From contig NZ_JAUCBS010000013.1 in the NCBI RefSeq assembly GCF_034676705.1, positions 2,584,501-2,648,500 of the forward strand: 64,000 nt of DNA, in the 5' to 3' direction. Below the pieces are notes generated by a model. The model was not told the DNA's origin, did no database searches, and saw only the letters and a program-made list of their open reading frames with translations. This DNA comes from Gemmobacter sp. (GTDB lineage: Bacteria; Pseudomonadota; Alphaproteobacteria; Rhodobacterales; Rhodobacteraceae). How positions within the stretch are numbered: the stretch's first letter is position 1; the number at the start of each line of letters is the position of its first letter. This document shows positions 15,514-23,244 of the stretch, piece by piece. A program made the position numbers and the translations under genes.

Positions 15514-16710
15514 TCAGCGGCGGCGGCGCAGATCCAGCGCCACCAGCCCCAGCACCGCCAGCCCGCCCAGCGACAGCGCCGCCCCGACAAAGCCGGTGAA
15601 CGGATAGCCCATGCCCGCCGCCACCGCGACCGAGGCCAGCCAGGGCCCCAGCGCATTGGCCGCGTTGAACGCGGCATGGTGCATCGCCGCCGCCATGGTC
15701 TGGGCGCGGCCGGCCACATCCATCAGATGGGTCTGCAAGGCCAGCCCGAACGACCCGCCAAAGCCGATGACAAAGATGCAAGGCACCATCAGCCACAGCT
15801 GATGCACGGTGAAGGGGTAAACCAGCAGGGCAACACCCGACAGCACGATCAGCCCCGCCGTGGTGCGCAGCAGGCCCACCCGATCCGCCACCCGGCCGGT
15901 GAACAGCGTGCCCAGCACCATCCCCAGACCGAACACCAGGAACACCAGCGGCTCGGCCCAGGCGGGGGCCTGCGTGACCTCCTGCAAGGTATTGGCGACA
16001 TAGGTATACACGGCAAACAAGCCGCCGAACCCGATGGCCCCGGTCGCCAGCGTCAGCAGCACCTGCCGATTGGCCAGCGCCGACAGTTCCGCCATCGGCC
16101 GCGCGCCCGGATCGGGCCGGTCCACCGGCGCAAACCACGCCACCAGCCCCGATGTCACAAAGGCCAGCGCCGCCGCCAGGCCAAAGCCCCAGCGCCAGCC
16201 GATGCCCTGCCCCAGCAGGTTCGCCACCGGCACCCCCACCAGCGTGGCCACCGTCAGCCCCAGCATCACCATCGACACTGCCCAGGTCCGCCGCCCGTTG
16301 GGCACCATGCCGGCCGCCACCAGCGCGGCAACGCCGAAATAGGCGCCATGCGGCAGCCCCGACAGAAACCGGAACAGCACCAGCAGCGCGAAATCCGGGG
16401 CCAGCGCGGCGGCCAGGTTGGCCAGCCCGTACAGCGCCATCAGCCCGACCAGCAGCGTCTTGCGCGCCATCCGCGCGCCCAGCACGGCCAACAGGGGCGC
16501 CCCCACCACGACGCCCAGCGCATAGGCCGAAATCGCATGCGCTGCCTGCGCCGGATCCACCCCCATGTCGGCGGCGTAATAGGGCACCAGCGACATGGCG
16601 GCGAATTCCACCGTGCCAATGGCAAAGCCGCCCATGGCCAGCGCAGGAATGACAATGCCAATGCGCGGCGCAGCCGCATCGGCACCCGGTGCGGGGGTGG
16701 TCATGGTCAT
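15514..16710 (-). CDS. MFS transporter, drug/arabinose-efflux type
   Basis: A 398-residue inner-membrane protein with 12 predicted helices. It resembles AraJ/YdhP-type DHA1 exporters: the loop after helix 2 reads GARMARKTLLVG and motif C-like glycines occur in helix 5. The substrate is unknown; family members export drugs, sugars or purine ribosides. ATG 16710 is preceded by AGGA at a suitable distance; a much longer upstream frame is not supported. It converges on erpA with no spacer and is divergent from asd, with a 350-base region between that carries twin palindromes. Confidence 0.87.
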   Translation of the reverse strand: MTMTTPAPGADAAAPRIGIVIPALAMGGFAIGTVEFAAMSLVPYYAADMGVDPAQAAHAISAYALGVVVGAPLLAVLGARMARKTLLVGLMALYGLANLAAALAPDFALLVLFRFLSGLPHGAYFGVAALVAAGMVPNGRRTWAVSMVMLGLTVATLVGVPVANLLGQGIGWRWGFGLAAALAFVTSGLVAWFAPVDRPDPGARPMAELSALANRQVLLTLATGAIGFGGLFAVYTYVANTLQEVTQAPAWAEPLVFLVFGLGMVLGTLFTGRVADRVGLLRTTAGLIVLSGVALLVYPFTVHQLWLMVPCIFVIGFGGSFGLALQTHLMDVAGRAQTMAAAMHHAAFNAANALGPWLASVAVAAGMGYPFTGFVGAALSLGGLAVLGLVALDLRRRR

Positions 16711-16930
16711 CGGGGCGTCCTGTCTGCTGTTTGCGCGAACACCACATCTCGCCCAAGGAACCCCGTCCGGCAAGGGGGACCGGCAATCATAGCCGCCATG
16801 CAGCCCCGGCAAGCCGCCCCGCCCTCGCGCGCCTTGGGCATCATCTTGCCCCAAATACCCATGCCCGGCCGCCCATCCCGCGCCCCGCCGGGCCATCGCA
16901 GCAGCCAATCCCGCAATCTGCCCAGCCTTC

Positions 16931-16963
16931 CGTCATTTTGACGTGTTTTTCGTCATTCTGACA
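16931..16963. promoter_or_regulatory. Twin CGTCA...TGACG palindromes upstream of asd
   Basis: CGTCATTTTGACG (16931-16943) and CGTCATTCTGACA (16951-16963) are repeated exactly 20 bases apart, about two helical turns, so two dimers could bind on one face. The site lies in the 350-base region between the MFS gene and asd, about 105 bases before the asd start. The rest of this region shows no gene. The regulator is not identifiable. Confidence 0.55.
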
Positions 16964-17066
16964 GCGCGCCTTCCCCGCTTTCGCTTTCCCCCGCGGCCCC
17001 CTTGGGGTATTGGCCACACGCCCGTGCCACAGGATCGTGGCGGGTATCTGAGCTAAGGAGGCCATG

Positions 17067-18089
17067 ATGGGCTACAAGGTCGTTGTCGTGGGCGCTACCG
17101 GGAATGTCGGCAAGGAAATGCTGAACATCCTGGCAGAGCGTGAATTCCCCGTGGACGAAATCGCGGCGCTGGCGTCGCGCAAGTCGCTGGGAACCGAAGT
17201 CAGCTTCGGCGACCGAACTTTGAAGACCCAGGATCTGGACACCTTCGATTTCACCGGCTGGGACATCGCGCTGTTCGCCATCGGCTCGGACGCGACGAAA
17301 GTCTATGCGCCCAAGGCGGCGGCCACCGGCTGCGTCGTCATCGACAACTCGTCGCTTTACCGCTACGACCCGGATGTGCCGCTGATCGTGCCGGAAGTGA
17401 ACGCCGATGCGGTGGTCGGCTATACCAGGAAGAACATCATCGCCAACCCCAACTGCTCGACCGCGCAGATGGTGGTGGCGCTGAAGCCGCTGCACGACCG
17501 CGCCCGCATCAAGCGCGTGGTGGTGGCGACCTACCAGTCGGTCTCGGGCACCGGCAAGGAAGCCATGGACGAGCTGTGGAACCAGACCAAGGGCCTGTTC
17601 GTCCCCGGTCAGGAAGTCGCGCCGTCGGTCTACCCCAAGCAGATCGCCTTCAACGTGATCCCGCATATCGACGTGTTCCTGGACTCGGGCGAGACCAAGG
17701 AAGAATGGAAGATGGTCGCGGAAACCAAGAAGATCCTCGATCCCTCGATCAAGGTCACCGCAACCTGCGTCCGCGTTCCGGTGTTCGTCGGCCATTCCGA
17801 GGCCATCAACATCGAATTCGAGGACCATCTGGACTGGGAAGAGGCCACCGACATCCTGCGCGAGGCGCCGGGCGTGCTGGTCGTGGATAAACGCGAGGCC
17901 GGCGGCTACATCACGCCGATCGAATGCGTCGGCGAATATGCCACCTACATCAGCCGGATCCGTCAGGACAGCACCATCGACAACGGTCTGAACCTGTGGT
18001 GCGTGTCGGACAACCTGCGCAAGGGCGCGGCGCTGAACGCGGTGCAGATCGCCGAAGTGCTGGGCCAGCGCTGCCTGAAAAAGGGCTGA
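17067..18089 (+). CDS. asd: Aspartate-semialdehyde dehydrogenase
   Basis: Asd reduces L-aspartyl phosphate to the semialdehyde with NADPH, the branch point to lysine/diaminopimelate, threonine and methionine. The 340-residue product shows the nucleotide loop GATGNVGKEML, the active-site cysteine in IIANPNCSTAQMV, and SVSGTGKEAMDEL typical of the bacterial enzyme. AAGGAGG lies five bases before the second of two consecutive ATGs (17067), which is preferred over 17064. A strong terminator follows the stop. Confidence 0.95.
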   Translation: MGYKVVVVGATGNVGKEMLNILAEREFPVDEIAALASRKSLGTEVSFGDRTLKTQDLDTFDFTGWDIALFAIGSDATKVYAPKAAATGCVVIDNSSLYRYDPDVPLIVPEVNADAVVGYTRKNIIANPNCSTAQMVVALKPLHDRARIKRVVVATYQSVSGTGKEAMDELWNQTKGLFVPGQEVAPSVYPKQIAFNVIPHIDVFLDSGETKEEWKMVAETKKILDPSIKVTATCVRVPVFVGHSEAINIEFEDHLDWEEATDILREAPGVLVVDKREAGGYITPIECVGEYATYISRIRQDSTIDNGLNLWCVSDNLRKGAALNAVQIAEVLGQRCLKKG

Positions 18090-18124
18090 TCCGCCGGCCC
18101 GGCAAGACCCGCCCGGAAAGACAG

Positions 18125-18152
18125 GGGGCCGTCCGCGAGGACGGCCCCTTTT
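18125..18152. terminator. Intrinsic terminator between asd and hemE
   Basis: A perfect ten-base stem (GGGGCCGTCC / GGACGGCCCC) with a GCGA loop is followed by TTTT on the + strand. asd and hemE converge here (gap 18090-18155), so the stem probably serves both; the U tract is better for asd. Confidence 0.85.
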
Positions 18153-18155
18153 GCG

Positions 18156-19184
18156 TCAGCCCCGGATCGCCTCCAGCAGGCGATGCACGTTGTCGGGGTC
18201 GGCATCGGGGGTGATGCCATGGCCCAGGTTGAAGATATGCGGACCCTTGCGGAACGCCTGCACGATGCGCCGCGTCTCGGCCACCAGGTCGGGCCCGCCG
18301 GTCACCATGTGGCGCGGGTCCAGATTGCCCTGCACGCAGCCATCGCGCTGCACATGCATCGCCGCCCAGTCGGCACTGACCGAATTGTCCACCGCCACGC
18401 AATCCGCCCCGGTGGCGCGGGCGAACCCGACATACCCCTGCCCCGCCTCGCGCGGGAAAGCGATGACGGGGACACCTGGATGCCGCGCCTTCAGCGCCGC
18501 AATGATGCGCGCCGCCGGCTTGACCGAGAAATCCACGAAATCCTGCCCCTTCAGGCTGCCGGCCCAGCTGTCGAACAGCTTGACCACCTCGGCCCCGGCC
18601 ACGATCTGGGCGGACAGGTATTCCACCGTCGCCTCGGCGATCCGGTCGATCAGCGCCGAAAACGCCGCCCGGTCGGCGGCCTTGAAGGCATGGGCGCCGG
18701 CCTGTTCCTCCTTGCCGCGCCCGGCGATCATGTAGGTGGCAACCGTCCAGGGCGATCCGGCAAAGCCGATCAGCGTGGTTTCGGCCGGCAATTCGCGCGC
18801 CAGGATGCGGACGGTTTCATAGACCGGGGCCAGCACCTCGTGGATGGCCTCGGTCGGTCGCAGGGCGGCGACACCGGCGGCATCGGTGATGGTGGACATG
18901 CGCGGCCCTTCGCCTTCGGCGAACCACAGCTTGGCCCCCAGCGCCTGGCCGATCAGCAGGATGTCGGCGAACAGGATCGCCGCGTCAAAGCCATAGCGCC
19001 GGATCGGCTGCAACGTGACCTCGGCCGCCAGATCGGGGGTATAGCACAGCGTCAGGAAATCGCCCGCCTTCGCCCGCGTCGCGCGGTATTCCGGCAGATA
19101 GCGCCCCGCCTGCCGCATCAGCCAGACCGGCGGCACGGCCAGCGTTTCGCCCCGCAAGGCGCGCAGGATGGTCTTGTCGGTCAT
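18156..19184 (-). CDS. hemE: Uroporphyrinogen decarboxylase
   Basis: HemE decarboxylates the four acetate side chains of uroporphyrinogen III to give coproporphyrinogen III in haem and bacteriochlorophyll synthesis. The 342-residue protein has the signature RQAGRYLPEYR near the N terminus and the aspartate-containing DAAILFADILLI. GGAGG five bases before ATG 19184 fixes the start. hemE and hemC are divergent with about 125 bases between them, a pairing known from related alphaproteobacteria. I saw no clear FNR box in that gap. Confidence 0.96.
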   Translation of the reverse strand: MTDKTILRALRGETLAVPPVWLMRQAGRYLPEYRATRAKAGDFLTLCYTPDLAAEVTLQPIRRYGFDAAILFADILLIGQALGAKLWFAEGEGPRMSTITDAAGVAALRPTEAIHEVLAPVYETVRILARELPAETTLIGFAGSPWTVATYMIAGRGKEEQAGAHAFKAADRAAFSALIDRIAEATVEYLSAQIVAGAEVVKLFDSWAGSLKGQDFVDFSVKPAARIIAALKARHPGVPVIAFPREAGQGYVGFARATGADCVAVDNSVSADWAAMHVQRDGCVQGNLDPRHMVTGGPDLVAETRRIVQAFRKGPHIFNLGHGITPDADPDNVHRLLEAIRG

Positions 19185-19309
19185 GGTGGCCTCCGTCCGG
19201 GGTGTCGGCGGTTGGTCCACCGGCAGGCCCGGCTTGTCAAGCCATGGCGCGGGGCTGCGGCACTTGGCCCTGCTGGACAGGCCGGGGGCTGCCGCCTAAA
19301 CAGAGGCGC

Positions 19310-20257
19310 ATGACGCAAACCCTGCCCACCCCCGCCCAACCGCTCCGCATCGGCACCCGCGGCTCGCCGCTGGCGCTGGCGCAGGCGCATGAAACCCGTG
19401 ACCGGCTGATGGCGGCGCACGGCCTGCCCGATGCCGCCTTTCAGATCGTGGTGATCAAAGTCACCGGCGACCGCATCCAGGACCGTTCGCTGCGCGAGGC
19501 CGGCGGCAAGGGCCTGTTCACCCGCGAGATCGAGGATGCGCTGCTGGACGGCAGCATCGACCTTGCGGTGCATTCGACCAAGGACATGCCCACGCTGCAA
19601 CCGGACGGGCTGGTGCTGGACTGCTTCCTGCCGCGCGAGGATGTGCGCGATGCCTTCCTGTCGGATCTGGCGGAGGGGCTGGCCGACCTGCCCCCGGGGG
19701 CGGTGGTGGGATCGTCGTCCTTGCGCCGGCGGGCCCAGCTGATCCACCGGCGCCCGGATTTGCAGGTGGTCGAATTCCGCGGCAACGTGCAGACCCGGTT
19801 GCAGAAACTGCGCGATGGCGTGGCGGTGGCGACCTTTCTGGCCATGGCCGGGCTGAACCGGCTGGGGCTGGCGCATCTGGCACGCTCGGCCATCGCACCC
19901 GACGACATGCTGCCCGCCGTCGGCCAGGGCGCCATCGGGATCGAGCGGCGGGCCGCCGATGGCCGGGTGGCCGCGCTGCTGGCGCCGATCCACCATGCCG
20001 AAACCGGCCAGCGCCTGGCCGCCGAACGCGCCATGTTGCGGGTGCTGGACGGATCGTGCCAGACCCCCATCGCGGGGCTTGCCACCGTGGCCGATGGCCG
20101 GATCACCCTGCGGGGCGAGATCCTGCGGCCCGATGGCTCCGAAGCCATCCTGCATGGCGCCTCGGCCAGCCTGGCCGATGCGGTTGCGCTTGGCGAGGAT
20201 CTGGCCCGCCACCTGCTGGCCGCAGCGCCGGCAGGCTTTTTCGACTGGAAGGACTGA
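19310..20257 (+). CDS. hemC: Hydroxymethylbilane synthase (porphobilinogen deaminase)
   Basis: HemC polymerises four porphobilinogens into hydroxymethylbilane. The 315-residue product begins with RIGTRGSPLALAQA and contains the active-site Asp loop LAVHSTKDMPT. It also has the arginine-rich GSSSLRRRAQL and the cofactor-attachment cysteine in LDGSCQTPIAG. The start at 19310 is chosen from family length. It is divergent from hemE, two steps apart in the same pathway. A large perfect inverted repeat lies just after its stop. Confidence 0.96.
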   Translation: MTQTLPTPAQPLRIGTRGSPLALAQAHETRDRLMAAHGLPDAAFQIVVIKVTGDRIQDRSLREAGGKGLFTREIEDALLDGSIDLAVHSTKDMPTLQPDGLVLDCFLPREDVRDAFLSDLAEGLADLPPGAVVGSSSLRRRAQLIHRRPDLQVVEFRGNVQTRLQKLRDGVAVATFLAMAGLNRLGLAHLARSAIAPDDMLPAVGQGAIGIERRAADGRVAALLAPIHHAETGQRLAAERAMLRVLDGSCQTPIAGLATVADGRITLRGEILRPDGSEAILHGASASLADAVALGEDLARHLLAAAPAGFFDWKD

Positions 20258-20287
20258 TTTCCCGACCGTGCGCCCCCGCGCAACGGC

Positions 20288-20363
20288 GGACCGGGGGCCA
20301 GCCCCGCTGCCATTGGTTCTTGAACCAATGGCGAACAATGGCAGCGGGGCTGGCCCCCGGTCC
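20288..20363. repeat. 28-bp perfect inverted repeat with nested palindrome at the 3' end of hemC
   Basis: Arms at 20288-20315 and 20336-20363 are perfect 28-base reverse complements rich in GGGGGCCAGCCCC. The 20-base loop contains GGTTCTTGAACC, which together with flanking bases forms a second perfect palindrome (about 20310-20331) that competes with the outer stem. It sits between hemC and the convergent thioesterase fusion gene. No T run follows, so it is not a classical terminator. Confidence 0.8.
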
Positions 20364-20389
20364 GACGCATGCCACGCACACGCCGCAGG

Positions 20390-21553
20390 TCAACCTGGCG
20401 CGCGCCGTTCGCCAACCCGGCGGCCGGCACCTTCGGGAGGTGGCAGGGTGGCATGGGCCCGGGCGATCTCCAGCAGGCGGTCCAGCACCTGCGGCGGGGC
20501 CGGGCAGGCGCGGTTGGCGGCCATGTCGACATGCAGCAGCATCTGTTCCAGCGTCGCCACGACCTGATCGCCGCGCCTGAGCGTGACGAACAGGTGCAGC
20601 CGCCTGGCATCGGCCATCAGCACCCGCACCGATCCGGTCAGCCAGTCGCCGACCTTGGTTTCCCCCAGATGCCGGATATGGGTTTCGGCGGTATAGTAGC
20701 TGAAACCCGATGCCACATAGTCTGGCCCCACCCCGATCCGCAGCAGCAGCGCATCGGTGGTTTCGGAACAGGCGAACAGATAGCGGCTTTCGGTCATGTG
20801 GCCGTTGTAATCGATCCAGGCCGGCAGCACTTGCAGGCGCACCAGATCGCCCGGGTCGGTCAGGTTGCTGGCGGCGCGGCGGGCATCCAGCGCGGTCAGG
20901 ATGCGGCCGGCGCCCAGGTTGCGGTCCTTGAGGCTGCGCAAGAGGCCGGTCAGGGCGGCGTCGCGGTCGGGGTCCGGCAGGTCGCCGCAGGCGGCCAGCA
21001 GGCCGGGGCCAAGCGCCTGCACGCTGGCCATCGTCAGGGGCGGGCGGGCCGGATTCCAGCCCGCGCGGCAGGTGCCTGCGGGGCCGGCCAGCACCGGCGC
21101 CATGCCAAGCGCCGTCAGGGCATCGCACAGCCGGTCGGCCGCCGCGCCATCGCCTGCCACCATGGCAAGCGGCAGCAGCCAGGGCAGATCGGTTGCGGTG
21201 ACCGTTGCGTCAAATCCCGCCGGCGCCGGGCCGACGTGGCACAGCAGCGCCTGCGGCGCCACGGCGCGCAGTTGTGCAAGTGTTGGCGCCCCGCTCGGGT
21301 CCGGCCGGCAAACCAGCACCAGTTCCGCCCCGGTGGCAGCGGCCGCCAGATCGGCGGCACGGCGCAGGGTGCCTTCGGCCGGCAGGGGACCGTTCGGCAA
21401 GGCTGGATACCAGCGGCGGGCACGGGCCAGGGTGGCATCCGGCGCAGCGGCAGGGTCGGGGTCGACCACCGCCACATCCCAGCCATTCAGCGCGAATCGC
21501 GCCGCCCAGCCCGCACCGATCCCGTTGCACCCGATGACGCAGGCTGCCGGCAT
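20390..21553 (-). CDS. Carnitine-dehydrogenase-like/thioesterase fusion with shortened dehydrogenase part
   Basis: The 387-residue protein has two parts. Residues 1-240 start with a Rossmann loop (CVIGCNGIGAGWAARFALNGWDVAVVDPD) resembling 3-hydroxyacyl-CoA/L-carnitine dehydrogenases, but the part is about 80 residues too short and the HPFNP catalytic region is not found. Residues 245-370 form a hot-dog thioesterase (WIDYNGHMTESRY, SYYTAETHIRHL) that appears intact. In Rhizobiales, full-length fusions of this order are carnitine 3-dehydrogenase plus a betainyl-CoA thioesterase. Here the thioesterase probably works while the dehydrogenase part may only bind ligand. GGAGG five bases before ATG 21553 supports the start. 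Confidence 0.75.
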   Translation of the reverse strand: MPAACVIGCNGIGAGWAARFALNGWDVAVVDPDPAAAPDATLARARRWYPALPNGPLPAEGTLRRAADLAAAATGAELVLVCRPDPSGAPTLAQLRAVAPQALLCHVGPAPAGFDATVTATDLPWLLPLAMVAGDGAAADRLCDALTALGMAPVLAGPAGTCRAGWNPARPPLTMASVQALGPGLLAACGDLPDPDRDAALTGLLRSLKDRNLGAGRILTALDARRAASNLTDPGDLVRLQVLPAWIDYNGHMTESRYLFACSETTDALLLRIGVGPDYVASGFSYYTAETHIRHLGETKVGDWLTGSVRVLMADARRLHLFVTLRRGDQVVATLEQMLLHVDMAANRACPAPPQVLDRLLEIARAHATLPPPEGAGRRVGERRAPG

Positions 21554-21614
21554 TGTCCCCTCCCCCATCCCGAACCGCGACCACCTTAGCCGACGCGGGC
21601 GGCAGGCCAAGCCC

Positions 21615-22403
21615 CTAGCGCAGGCGCGGCGGGCGGGTGGGGTCGCTGCCGGGGGGCGCCGGCGGGGCGCGTTCGGGGGGCGCGGGAGGCGGCGGGGGCA
21701 GATCCAGCGGCTGGCCCAGCGACAGGATCTGGCGCGCGGCCGGATCGTCGGGGGCCAGGAACACCATGTCCACCGCAGCCTGATCCAGCCCGGAAAACGC
21801 CAGCGCCTCGGTCAGGGCGCGGGCCAGCGCGGCCTCGGCCCCTTCGGCAGCCCCCAGCCAGGCCAGCAGCAAGCCGCGCGTCCCGTCGGACCAGCCTGCC
21901 TTGACCAGCACCGCCGCCGCCGCCAGCCCGCCGGCGCCCGACACGGCCACGGCCAGCGCCTCGGCCAGTTCCGGTTCCAGCACCCCCGGCGCATGCACCG
22001 CCAGGGGGCGACCGCGCGCCTCGGACGGGGCATGGTCCAGCACGCCGGCCAGCCAGTCCACCGCATGGGGGCCCATCAGCCAGGCCGTATCGGGCGAACC
22101 GAGGTTCAGCCCCACCCCCATGCCCTGCCCGGCCAGCTGCGCCACGATCACCCGCCCCGGCAGTGCGGCATAGGGCACCGCCACGCCGGTGAAATCGGCC
22201 ATCCGTTCCTCGGTATCGAAGGCCAGCACGACCGGCCCGTCCTCCAGCGGAAAGACGCGGGGGGACAGGGTGCTGCCCTCGGCCTCGTCGGTCAGCAGCA
22301 GGAACAGTTCCGCATCGGCCAGCGTGCGGTAATAGCGCAGCCGCGCCGCATCGTCATCGGGGTCGGCCAGCATGGCCGCATGGGCGGTGTCGAGCAGGGT
22401 CAT
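21615..22403 (-). CDS. SseB-family protein
   Basis: A 262-residue cytoplasmic protein with an SseB N-terminal domain (LADAELFLLLTDEAEG, VVLAFDTEERMADF, PYAALPGRVIVAQL) and a C-terminal half ending in a proline-rich tail. SseB-domain proteins are poorly understood; E. coli SseB is linked to serine-sensitivity phenotypes. AAGGAGG precedes ATG 22403 by seven bases. It ends 61 bases before the start of the thioesterase-fusion gene on the same strand, so they may be co-transcribed. Confidence 0.8.
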   Translation of the reverse strand: MTLLDTAHAAMLADPDDDAARLRYYRTLADAELFLLLTDEAEGSTLSPRVFPLEDGPVVLAFDTEERMADFTGVAVPYAALPGRVIVAQLAGQGMGVGLNLGSPDTAWLMGPHAVDWLAGVLDHAPSEARGRPLAVHAPGVLEPELAEALAVAVSGAGGLAAAAVLVKAGWSDGTRGLLLAWLGAAEGAEAALARALTEALAFSGLDQAAVDMVFLAPDDPAARQILSLGQPLDLPPPPPAPPERAPPAPPGSDPTRPPRLR

Positions 22404-22466
22404 GCCAGTGCCTCCTTGGTCTGCCAAGCGCATAGGGCGCCGGCGCCCCCGGGCGCAAGGGGGGCG

Positions 22467-22495
22467 TTGTGGGCGCCGCAGCCCTGAGACATAAT
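22467..22495 (+). promoter_or_regulatory. Sigma-70-type promoter for kpsTE
   Basis: TTGTGG at 22467-22472 and CATAAT at 22490-22495 have 17-base spacing and point toward kpsT. The predicted transcript would have a leader of about 90 bases. Confidence 0.5.
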
Positions 22496-22590
22496 GATGC
22501 CTCATTGAACGATTAACCCTGCGCCAAGGAAAACCTGAGACAAAGGCAGCAGGACGCGGGGGCCAAGGCGACCGCCCGGGGCGCAGCAAG

Positions 22591-23244
22591 ATGATCGAGT
22601 TCGAATCCGTCTCCAAAAGTTTCTGGACGGGAAAATCCCGCAAAGTGATCCTGGACCGCGCGTCGTTCCGGGTGGAACTGGGCAATTCGCTGGGGATCCT
22701 GGCGCCGAACGGCACCGGCAAGACCACGCTGATCAACATGATGGCGGGCCTGGAAAAACCCGACGAAGGCAAGATCACCCGCACCAGCCGCATCAGCTTT
22801 CCGCTGGGTTTCATGGGGGGCGTGGTCAACCGGCATACGGCCACGGAAAATTCCCGCTACATCGCGCGGCTTTATGGCCTCGATCCCGATTATGTCGAGG
22901 CGTTCTGCCGCTGGCTGTGCGACATTGCGGAATATTTCGACATGCCGGTCGGCACCTACAGCCAGGGCATGCGGGCGCGGTTTTCCTTTGCCCTGATGCT
23001 GGCGATGGAATTCGACATCTACCTGATCGACGAAGGCATGCCCTCGACCACCGACGTGAATTTCAACCGCAAGGCGGGGTCGATCCTGCGCGACCGGCTG
23101 AAAAGCGCGACGGTGGTCATCGTATCGCATCAGGCGCAGACGCTGGAAAAGTTCTGCCGTTCGGCCGGTGTGCTGAAGAACGGGCAGTTGTACATGTTCG
23201 ACACTCTGGAAGAGGCGAAGCGGCTTTATGACTACCATGCCTAA
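22591..23244 (+). CDS. kpsT: Capsule polysaccharide export ATPase, KpsT-like
   Basis: A 217-residue ATPase subunit of an ABC-2 polysaccharide exporter. Motifs are Walker A ILAPNGTGKTTL, signature YSQGMRARFSFAL, Walker B IYLIDEGM and the switch His in VIVSHQA. Short length and these variants are typical of KpsT/CtrD. The following kpsE overlaps its 3' end by 17 bases, showing tight coupling. The expected permease KpsM is not adjacent in the window. Confidence 0.88.
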   Translation: MIEFESVSKSFWTGKSRKVILDRASFRVELGNSLGILAPNGTGKTTLINMMAGLEKPDEGKITRTSRISFPLGFMGGVVNRHTATENSRYIARLYGLDPDYVEAFCRWLCDIAEYFDMPVGTYSQGMRARFSFALMLAMEFDIYLIDEGMPSTTDVNFNRKAGSILRDRLKSATVVIVSHQAQTLEKFCRSAGVLKNGQLYMFDTLEEAKRLYDYHA

